Below, one piece after another: positions 27,307-34,131 of a stretch of DNA of 44,116 nt. Each line of letters starts with the position of its first letter. The stretch's first letter is position 1. The stretch covers positions 1 to 44,116 of the IMG/VR virus record IMGVR_UViG_3300015242_000010; one strand, 5' to 3'. The translations under genes were made by a program, and so were the position numbers. Under the pieces are notes generated by a model. That model searched no databases and was not told where the DNA came from. It saw nothing but the letters and a program-made list of their open reading frames with translations. Source of the stretch: a virus.

Positions 27307-28055
27307 CTTTCTGTTACCCCTCACGACGTTTCGCGTTGGGCGAAACGATAGCTCGTAGATCATCCATTTTGCAGAGAGTTTCCTCGTTGCGGGGCTTGCC
27401 GTTCAGTTCCTCAACCAGTAGTAGGAACTCGTGCATGGCCTGTACCTTCGGAACCTTCTTATCAATGTAGAAGGATTCCTCCCGAAGGATATCGATGATC
27501 TGCCGACACGTACTGTTCGTCCTGCTCATCCAAGTAAAGACGAGTTGCTTGGCACCCCGGGAGCTGTAGGTCGATTTTCGCTCATAGAGCGTTCCACCAA
27601 GGATTTCCTGGATATGGACCAGCATGCTCTTGCTGTCTTCGGCCTGTGCGATCTGAATGCTAGGACGGTGCGCCACATACATCTTTCCATGGCGACGATT
27701 CTTGTACATGTCGATACCGAGCCAACCCTCTCCCCAGAACAGGCCACGAAATTCGGCACGCCAAATCGGGTCTTCTGCAAGATGAGGTTTGATCGAGGTG
27801 TTTATGGACGGGGCCATACTTCACGCTCCTTATTTGTGAGTGACTAGGTCATTTCTGCCTAGTTCATACGGTTGAATTTCCGTATGTTCGGACTGTCGCA
27901 TCTCCAGTGCATCACTAGAGTCTCTTCACTCAGTCTCTGCAACTGCACGGGCCTCAGGGCCCTGCTTGTTGGGGGTTGGCATCTCAGCGTTCCCCATTGA
28001 TCAGAAGAGATTTAAAGACCCCCACAACTTACGCTGCAAGCGCGTAATCTACGAA
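27307..28055 (-). ncRNA. Group I intron in the capsid gene, 749 nt
   Basis: A self-splicing intron. The internal guide GUUGUG-GGGGUC (28028 down to 28017) pairs with exon 1 GACCCU (P1, U-G at the splice site) and with exon 2 CACAAC (P10). P3 is UCUCUUC (28010-28004) with GAAGAGA (27927-27921). P7 is GACUG (27935-27931) with CAGUC (27895-27891). P8 is CUCUAGUG/CACUGGAG with loop AUG (27920-27902). These are in the canonical order, and the intron ends in G27307. Further stems follow (CATACGG/CCGTATG and ACTAGG/CCTAGT). An endonuclease gene fills the 3' part. P4-P6 were not resolved in detail. Confidence 0.9.
27314..27817 (-). CDS. LAGLIDADG homing endonuclease, 167 aa
   Basis: The intron-encoded mobility enzyme that cuts intronless capsid alleles. 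ATG 27817 follows AAGGAGCGTGAAGT. One LAGLIDADG-type motif (FRGLFWGEGWLGI, residues 23-35) is present, so it should act as a homodimer. After it come beta strands (HRPSIQIAQAED), the VHIQEILGGTLY helix and QIIDILREESFY, as in the family. The stop is 7 bases before the 3' splice site, so its C-terminus spans the intron's end. It overlaps the open frame of exon 2. Confidence 0.88.
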   Translation of the reverse strand: MAPSINTSIKPHLAEDPIWRAEFRGLFWGEGWLGIDMYKNRRHGKMYVAHRPSIQIAQAEDSKSMLVHIQEILGGTLYERKSTYSSRGAKQLVFTWMSRTNSTCRQIIDILREESFYIDKKVPKVQAMHEFLLLVEELNGKPRNEETLCKMDDLRAIVSPNAKRREG

Positions 28056-28721
28056 AGGGTCTCGCCAGGCGGCAGCACCAGTCTCACGGCGCAGGTCGTA
28101 AGAGACCTGCGGGTGAATGTAGGCGGTGTAGTAGCTGCCCTTGTTCGGGTGTACCTTGTTGGTGCGAAGCTGGACAACCGCAAACCGAGCTACATCCGAA
28201 GATATGCGAGAGTTCGCAGTCTGGTCGATTGCCGTAAGGGCAGTCGGGTTAGTAGGCGTAGTACCAAAACCATAGGTGACGTTGCCCGTGGCAGGGTCAC
28301 GACGAACGGTCTGAGTACCAGCCGCCAAGACGTTCTGAACGATAAGGTCGACAGAGTCAACCAAGTTCCACGCCACCTGGTTAACCAGGCCAGCAGTAAC
28401 GTCGGTGAAGCTGAACAGGTCGAGCTTGTTGGAGACCAAGATTGCGTTGCCATACTCGTTAAGAGTAACGGACACGGTGGTCGGATTGCCGGCCGCAATG
28501 GCGTCCGGGTCAACAAGCTCGTTGAGCGGGGTGATCTGCTGAGCAAGATCCTGATACAGTTCAAATACAACACTAGAACCGGGCATGGCCTGCTGAACGG
28601 GTTGCTTGTCGGCGACCATGCGGAACATGGGCTGAGCACGCAGTGCGAACTCAAGAGCCCTGTCATACGCGGTCTGGACAAGATTCCCCATTGCTGAGGT
28701 GCCGGTAAAGGCGTTAGCCAT
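28056..28721 (-). CDS. Major capsid protein, exon 1 (residues 1-222)
   Basis: HK97-fold shell protein. ATG 28721 follows AAGGAGTGACA; an in-frame GTG at 28727 is rejected. TAYDRALEFALRAQPMFRMV, an E-loop-like PGSSVVFELYQDLAQQITPL, GNAILVSNKLDLFSFTDVTA and HPQVSYDLRRETGAAAWRDP follow the capsid pattern. Unspliced reading would end 8 residues later (FVDYALAA), removing the C-terminal third. Spliced to 27306 the protein is 331 residues, a normal length. Confidence 0.87.
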
Positions 28722-28753
28722 TGTCACTCCTTGAGAGGTAGTGACCTCTATCG

Positions 28754-29245
28754 CTAGCCGTGATTAAGCCTGCGGAACATGGCGACGAGGTCATCATTAG
28801 ATTTAGCGTCGCCGACAGCAGCAAAGGCAGCGTCCATAGCACCCATCGGGGTGCCAGCCTGCCCTGCTTCGGTCATTCGCTGAAACTGTGCTTGCTGCTC
28901 CGGGCTAATGCCCGGAGTGCTGTCGGCAACAGGTGCGGGGTTATCGCCCTGCGCGTTGCCATTTCCACCAAAGACAGAAGACATGGCTTCAAACCATTCC
29001 TTCGCCTTTGCCGGATCGGGCTCTCCCGTATAGACCTTTGCGGCCTGCGGGGCACCCAGAGATTCAAAGACGGCAGCAAGCTGACTCTGCTTCTTTTCGT
29101 TTAGCAGCTCGCGGACCATGGCCGTGGTCTCTTCGTTCTGCTTCTTCAGTGCTGCGTACGCGTCGCGGAGAGCCTTAGGACCATTGAGTTCGTTGTCATT
29201 GTCCTGGCCCGCGTCATCGTTGCCTTCGTAACCCCACTGCGTCAT
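28754..29245 (-). CDS. Scaffolding protein, 163 aa
   Basis: A capsid assembly chaperone. ATG 29245 follows GGGAGGTG. It is acidic and helical with a coiled-coil middle (LRDAYAALKKQNEETTAMVR), a Pro/Asp/Gly-rich linker and a C-terminal helix-turn-helix (DDLVAMFRRLNHG) suited to bind capsid subunits. Its place directly upstream of the capsid gene is diagnostic. Confidence 0.82.
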   Translation of the reverse strand: MTQWGYEGNDDAGQDNDNELNGPKALRDAYAALKKQNEETTAMVRELLNEKKQSQLAAVFESLGAPQAAKVYTGEPDPAKAKEWFEAMSSVFGGNGNAQGDNPAPVADSTPGISPEQQAQFQRMTEAGQAGTPMGAMDAAFAAVGDAKSNDDLVAMFRRLNHG

Positions 29246-29280
29246 GAGACGCACCTCCCATTAGGTTGAGTGCCATACGT

Positions 29281-29300
29281 CCGGGCCTGGGGAGGCCCGG
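29281..29300 (-). repeat. Hairpin upstream of the scaffold gene
   Basis: CCGGGCCT-GGGG-AGGCCCGG is a perfect 8-bp stem. It lies between the tRNA-like element and the scaffold ribosome site on the leftward transcript and has no U tract. It may block decay or separate expression of internal protein and head genes. Confidence 0.55.
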
Positions 29301-29365
29301 TGCAGCTCACTCGTATTGGTTTACCGGTCTTCTGGTACATGGCTAACTGCCGGTGATGTTGCCAC

Positions 29366-29399
29366 GGAGAGACGGAAGGGAGTCGAACCCTTCCGTCCC
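29366..29399 (-). ncRNA. tRNA-like acceptor/T-arm minihelix (minus strand)
   Basis: On the leftward transcript GGGACGG (29399-29393) pairs with CCGTCTC (29375-29369) as a 7-bp acceptor with one G-U. It stacks without linker on a T arm AAGGG-TTCGACT-CCCTT, giving a 12-bp acceptor/T helix and the canonical 7-nt T loop. It begins 6 bases after the stop of the 360-residue protein gene. CCA is not encoded (TCCG follows). RNase P and RNase Z recognise such helices, so processing of the late mRNA here is plausible. Confidence 0.55.
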
Positions 29400-29405
29400 G
29401 ATCTG

Positions 29406-30488
29406 CTACTTCGCTCCGCCTACCTGGGAGAGTCCACCACCCCGGGATGCCGCTCCAGCGGCTCCCGAGAAGGCTCCTCGCTCTTGCGAAACGAGCTTCT
29501 GCTTCTTCTGCAACGCAGCAGCGTTTCCCTCAAAGACCCCTTGCTCTGAGGTGCGTTGATCCCACTGCTGACCATAGATGCTGCCGAGCGCTTTCATGGT
29601 GTCCAATTCTTGGGCGACATTGGAATAACCTTGACGCGCTTGATCGGCGCTAACTCCTTCAAGGGCAAGCTGTTCAGCATATGCCTTATCGAAGGTGAGG
29701 CCCTGACCAAGAGCCGCTGCACCTACGGCAGCCGTTGCTGCAGACTTCTGGAGATGAGGCATTGCCTTATTCGGATCCAAGAAGTAAGCAGTCAGGTCGT
29801 TGTCTGCTATGCCCATCTGATTAAGGGCCTTGCGATAATTTGGATTTGCTAGCGTAGTTGCTTGGGACGCTAGGTCGACTCGGTTTTGAATCTCTGAAGG
29901 GCTGACATTTTTACCAATCCACTGAGTGAAGTCTGACGACTGATCATAAAAGCCGGACGGAAGTCCGGCTTGTCTCATGATCTGTTGGTAGCTAGCTTCT
30001 GTAGCCAGATACTCGCCAGGAGTTAGAACAGGAAGGCCTGCCTTCTTGCGGGCTTCGTTGCCAGAGAACCTAGCCTTATACTCCTTGGTGTCTTGGAGCA
30101 GAACAGAAATCGTATCTCCGGAATATCCATTCTTCACATAGTCGTAAATCTTTGGAGCTAGAGAATCAAGTCCGTAGGACTTGAACAAGGCGGAGACGGC
30201 AGAGTAGGCGTCGCGCTCGCTGCCAGAAAGCAGCTTGTCGTACTGGCCATTTCGTACGTAGATCTTATTCTGCGTAGAAGCAATCTCATCTTTATAGCGA
30301 CCGATCTCCTTGGTTACGTTGGAGATCTGACTCTGAAAGTACTTAACTCTCTCGCTATTGGGATTCCTCTTCTTCTGCTCTGCAGCAAGGGAGGTTTTAA
30401 ACTTGGCTATATTCCGATTGCCTGTAGTTACATACCTTTGATACGTATTGATCCAGCCCTCTAGGCTGGATGGTCTAGTAGCTGCCAT
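29406..30488 (-). CDS. Internal virion / DNA-ejection protein, 360 aa
   Basis: ATG 30488 follows TAGGAGAACTG. A coiled-coil N-terminus (VKYFQSQISNVTKEIGRYKD) is followed by APKIYDYVKNGYSGDTISVL then PGEYLATEASYQQIMRQAGL, a helical module I know from actinophage structural proteins beside hydrolase proteins. The C-terminus is Ala/Gly/Gln-rich. It lies in the internal-protein block next to two hydrolase proteins. Confidence 0.68.
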   Translation of the reverse strand: MAATRPSSLEGWINTYQRYVTTGNRNIAKFKTSLAAEQKKRNPNSERVKYFQSQISNVTKEIGRYKDEIASTQNKIYVRNGQYDKLLSGSERDAYSAVSALFKSYGLDSLAPKIYDYVKNGYSGDTISVLLQDTKEYKARFSGNEARKKAGLPVLTPGEYLATEASYQQIMRQAGLPSGFYDQSSDFTQWIGKNVSPSEIQNRVDLASQATTLANPNYRKALNQMGIADNDLTAYFLDPNKAMPHLQKSAATAAVGAAALGQGLTFDKAYAEQLALEGVSADQARQGYSNVAQELDTMKALGSIYGQQWDQRTSEQGVFEGNAAALQKKQKLVSQERGAFSGAAGAASRGGGLSQVGGAK

Positions 30489-30496
30489 CAGTTCTC

Positions 30497-31882
30497 CTAG
30501 TACTTGACGCCGAAGTCCGAGAGGACTTGATGTGCAACCTGCATCATGCTATCCTGGGCATTCTTGGTTTTCTTCCAGCGCTGTTCGCCACGAAGGTCGT
30601 TCTCAAACTGCCAGAGAGGCTTAACCTTGGTTTCTCCAGTCTGAGGATCTTTATATTGGAGAGCTTTTTTGATGTCTGGATCGAACGGGTTGATCGAACC
30701 GGAAGGTATCTCCAGAATCTGAGACATACTCTGCATGTAGGGAGAGGCTAGGTCGGCTATCGTTTTGCCGGCATCAATCTGAGTAGCCCACTCAGAATAA
30801 GTAGCTTTGGCCTGACGCCTAATCTCATCCTTATAGTCTTCTTCTGCAGCAACTCCGCGAATGATATTGCGAGACTTGTCGGCATACCATTGACTGGACA
30901 TTGTTACGCCCATATTGTAAGCGTATGACCTAAGCTTGTCCTGCTCTTCTCCGCCCTGGCCCTGATGAACATCATGATCAAAGTAGACATACTTACCTAT
31001 GTCGTACCGAAGCTGGTCATCACTCCAGCCCTTTGCTACCACGTTGTATGCCCAAGTATTAAGTCGGGCCTTGTTGCCTGGAGTTTCTCGCATGCCTAAC
31101 TGGTTCGCCAGCTGGCGAACCTTTACGTAGGCAGCTGAAGATTCAGCCTTGGCTGTAGCTGGATCTCCGTACCTTTTGGTTAGGTAATCTCGCTCAGTTT
31201 TACTGTGCGACTTCCACCAATTGGTATCGCGAAGTTCTGCTTGGAATCTCTGAGGTGACCATGTACTTTTAACCGCCTCAGCAAACTTCTCTTTTAGTTC
31301 GGAATTAGAGTTAAGGAGAGCCTGAACGAAGCCGTACTCTTCTGCTGATTCTGCGGCGGTCATGGGCTTTTTCGCCTCCTCCGGAATTCCCGAACTTGAA
31401 CTTGCTGGCGTGGATCCACCGCTAGATGAATATCTGTAAGCTTTATTGATTACCGAATCTACGTAGCCCTTGACTGATGGGCCCCCATATTGGGACCGAG
31501 TAGACTGATCAAGATTTGGATTGCCTGAATACCATGCAGATGCGGCGCCTCGGGCGCCGTATTTATTGTAATAAGACTTTAGGACACCTCTAGCTACGGC
31601 ATCCTGGGCGGCTGGAGAATTAAGGTACTGCTGGGGGCTGAGGCGCTTACCGTAATATGTAGCGGTCCATGAGGGAATGTTTGCCCCCATTACTTGATAC
31701 TTCCCGTAAGCCCTGTCGCCGCCAGTCATCACACCTAGAGCAGAATATCGACCACCAGATTCTTGCTCAGCAATTGCCGAAAAGAACTGTTCAAAACTTG
31801 GCTGCGACACGGCGCCACCTCCCCTCAGTATTGATATAGCAAGGGCCAGGAAGACGCCTAAACTGCGGAATATCAATAGCAT
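30497..31882 (-). CDS. Virion lytic transglycosylase protein, 461 aa
   Basis: Opens the host wall during DNA entry. FEQFFSAIAEQESGGRYSAL carries the catalytic Glu of a lysozyme/SLT-like fold, followed by AYGKYQVMGANIPSW and AWYSGNPNLDQS. The remaining 300 residues are helical and homologous to the C-terminal part of the next protein (LNSNSELKEKFAEA, TWSPQRFQAELRDTNWWKSH). Two starts are possible: ATG 31882, coupled as TAATG and giving a hydrophobic N-terminus (LIFRSLGVFLALAISIL), or GTG 31810, which has a better GGGGAGG site and gives a soluble form. Confidence 0.82.
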   Translation of the reverse strand: MLLIFRSLGVFLALAISILRGGGAVSQPSFEQFFSAIAEQESGGRYSALGVMTGGDRAYGKYQVMGANIPSWTATYYGKRLSPQQYLNSPAAQDAVARGVLKSYYNKYGARGAASAWYSGNPNLDQSTRSQYGGPSVKGYVDSVINKAYRYSSSGGSTPASSSSGIPEEAKKPMTAAESAEEYGFVQALLNSNSELKEKFAEAVKSTWSPQRFQAELRDTNWWKSHSKTERDYLTKRYGDPATAKAESSAAYVKVRQLANQLGMRETPGNKARLNTWAYNVVAKGWSDDQLRYDIGKYVYFDHDVHQGQGGEEQDKLRSYAYNMGVTMSSQWYADKSRNIIRGVAAEEDYKDEIRRQAKATYSEWATQIDAGKTIADLASPYMQSMSQILEIPSGSINPFDPDIKKALQYKDPQTGETKVKPLWQFENDLRGEQRWKKTKNAQDSMMQVAHQVLSDFGVKY

Positions 31883-33195
31883 TATTGACCTTCAGCACCG
31901 CCAGATACCAAGCCCATACTTTTAAGAACACTGTCGGCAGCACTCATGGTGGTATTCATGGCTTGCGTCGTCTTGTTCCAACGAGGATCATTTCTCAACT
32001 GAGACTGAAAATCTGTTAGGGTAGACCCCGCAGGCTTACCGTTTGCATCGAGCGCATTAAGCGCTCGCTTGATCTGTGGATCCATAACATCGATTGACAT
32101 ATCAGGCATCTGAAGTTCTGAAGCCATCATTTGAATGTAAGGTCCAGCAACATCACGCATCGTTGAACCTGCATCAATCTGCTTTGCGTAAGCAGGAAAC
32201 ATAGACTTCGCCTGATCTCTTACGTCAGACTCAAAGTCTTGAGTAGTAGCAACCTTTCGAACAATCCTCTGAGCTTGGTCTTTGACTGCTTGGTCGCTAA
32301 GCTTAATCCCCATGTCGCCTGCATATTGCTTAATGGTGTATTCATGCATGGCCGCTTCTCCTCGCAAGGTGCCATCCTTGGTGAAGTTAACGTAATCACC
32401 AAGAGCCATGCGGATTTGACCCTCATCAAGTCCACCGTCCACGGTTGATGCAGCTATCTTTTTCATTTTGTCGGTAGGCACCGCCGCTCCCACTTCTGCG
32501 GCGAGTTGTCGAACCTGAATCTCGGCAGCTTGAATGCTAGCATTGTATGTGGCAGGATCTGTTTTCTTCATCACCTGAGCTTTACGTCTAGCGTTCGACG
32601 TGGTCTTCCACCAGCTAGTATCGCGAAGTTCTGCTTGGAATTTTTGGGGTGACCATGTACTTCCAATCGCCTCAGCGAACTTCTCTTTTAGTTCGGAATT
32701 AGAGTTAAGAAAACCATAAGCCCAACCATAATTGGCTGCCAGCTCTTCAGGTGTAAGTTTGGAGGTCTGGCCATCAGCAAAATCTGAAGCGCTTGATCCG
32801 ACTGCAGACACTCCACTAATTCTACGACCACCCATAAAGCGGTCCATGTAGTAGCCCTTAGCCATATCCACCACCTCGACCGCCTTGCCTGGTCGAGGAT
32901 TATGGATCATCTTCCCGTCCCCCAAGTAGATACCTACGTGATCAGGACCACCAACATTACGGTCTGTATCAAAGAAGACTAGGTCTCCTGGGCGGAGACC
33001 TTTGGCGGAGACGGCAGTACCTTCCCCGATCTGATCATACGTAACGCGAGGAAGGCCAATGCCAAAGTGCTTAAATACCTGCTGGACCAAGCCCGAGCAG
33101 TCAACGCCAGACGTGAGGCTATTGCCGCCCCAAACGTATGGGGTACCTAGGAATTGCTGTGCGTAGGACCCGATATCCTGACCGTTGACTGCCAT
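31882..33195 (-). CDS. Virion NlpC/P60 peptidase protein, 437 aa
   Basis: A cell-wall endopeptidase carried in the particle. ATG 33195 follows GGAGGAAGTTAGC. AQQFLGTPYVWGGNSLTSGV then DCSGLVQQVF gives the catalytic Cys33. DHVGIYLGDGKMIHNPRPG gives the His near 86. The remaining 280 residues share the helical module of the transglycosylase protein (FLNSNSELKEKFAEAIGSTW). The two proteins may form a pair with complementary bond specificities. The stop is coupled to the next gene (TAATG). Confidence 0.87.
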   Translation of the reverse strand: MAVNGQDIGSYAQQFLGTPYVWGGNSLTSGVDCSGLVQQVFKHFGIGLPRVTYDQIGEGTAVSAKGLRPGDLVFFDTDRNVGGPDHVGIYLGDGKMIHNPRPGKAVEVVDMAKGYYMDRFMGGRRISGVSAVGSSASDFADGQTSKLTPEELAANYGWAYGFLNSNSELKEKFAEAIGSTWSPQKFQAELRDTSWWKTTSNARRKAQVMKKTDPATYNASIQAAEIQVRQLAAEVGAAVPTDKMKKIAASTVDGGLDEGQIRMALGDYVNFTKDGTLRGEAAMHEYTIKQYAGDMGIKLSDQAVKDQAQRIVRKVATTQDFESDVRDQAKSMFPAYAKQIDAGSTMRDVAGPYIQMMASELQMPDMSIDVMDPQIKRALNALDANGKPAGSTLTDFQSQLRNDPRWNKTTQAMNTTMSAADSVLKSMGLVSGGAEGQ

Positions 33196-33196
33196 G

Positions 33197-34123
33197 CTAA
33201 CTTCCTCCAACCATCTGCATCAATGCATCATAATACGTAGTAGCAGCCTGATACTTGCCATACTCCTTAGTCCCCTCGGTTGGGGACTGGACAAGCGACG
33301 CCCTGGCGGCGTCGGAGACCCCGCCGGAAGTGGTTGAAGACTCATCAGTGACATTAAGGTTTCCAGTAGCAAGGTCTGGGCTGAGCTGCTGGGTCGTGGT
33401 AGTAACGGTAGGATTGGCTTTTTCGTAGCCATTAATACTGGCCTTGAACTGCGCCAATTCCTTGTCGTTTGGTGCGCGACCAAGCAGCTCCCTCAAAACT
33501 TGTGTAGTAAGAGCCTTGACATCCTCTGGAGAGGAAAGGTTGAAGTCCTTTTTGGTGCTGGTCTTCGTAGTCTTTCCGACATACTTGATGCGCTCTCCAG
33601 TGGCTACGTCAAAGACCCAGTCGCCTTTAGTGACCGTGCCATACTTGCCCTTCTGATTTGCATAGGTGTCAAGCACGTCCCATGGGGTCCACTTCTTTCC
33701 CCCCCCGCCGGCGTTGAATATTGCCGAGGCATCAACCAGGCGGCCCCAAGCCGCCTGGACTTCGGGAAGACCCATATTGACATCGAAACCAGGCACCTTC
33801 TGAAGGATGCCCTTGTTGACAAACTCCCTCACCTCCTTCTGGCTCCACGTCGCAGGCAGGGCTTGCGCCTGGTCGTATCCCATAATGTGAGGAGTTGAGG
33901 ACCCCGCCTGCATACCACTATACGGTGCTGCGGACTTCAGGAGAGGTTGACCTCCAGCCATAAGGGGGGCCGTACTGGGTCCTCCAAACATGTTGAACTT
34001 TGATCCCATGTATATATTAGGTTTCTTGCCTCCGCTGGATCCTTGACCAACTGCAGAAGCAATCATTTGTTGAATGAGCTGATCGGTGCCCCCGGAAGAG
34101 CTGGGGTCTGGTGCTTTTACCAC
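33197..34123 (-). CDS. Internal virion protein, 308 aa
   Basis: GTG 34123 follows TAGGAGGGTTC. The N-terminus is Gly/Ser/Pro-rich and disordered. Residues about 90-140 are helical (WSQKEVREFVNKGILQKVPG). LSSPEDVKALTTQVLRELLG and RAPNDKELAQFKASINGYEK form a module common in actinophage tail or ejection proteins. The C-terminus is flexible. Role inferred from the operon. Confidence 0.62.
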   Translation of the reverse strand: MVKAPDPSSSGGTDQLIQQMIASAVGQGSSGGKKPNIYMGSKFNMFGGPSTAPLMAGGQPLLKSAAPYSGMQAGSSTPHIMGYDQAQALPATWSQKEVREFVNKGILQKVPGFDVNMGLPEVQAAWGRLVDASAIFNAGGGGKKWTPWDVLDTYANQKGKYGTVTKGDWVFDVATGERIKYVGKTTKTSTKKDFNLSSPEDVKALTTQVLRELLGRAPNDKELAQFKASINGYEKANPTVTTTTQQLSPDLATGNLNVTDESSTTSGGVSDAARASLVQSPTEGTKEYGKYQAATTYYDALMQMVGGS

Positions 34124-34131
34124 GAACCCTC

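Noticed and set aside
26977-27363. Separate 128-residue gene starting at ATG 27363
   Set aside because: Its first 19 codons are intron and endonuclease sequence; capsid homology starts exactly at the predicted 3' splice site.
28029-28055. True C-terminus of a short 232-residue capsid protein
   Set aside because: The last 8 codons after WRDP form the P1 extension of the intron; a capsid lacking its C-terminal third would not assemble.
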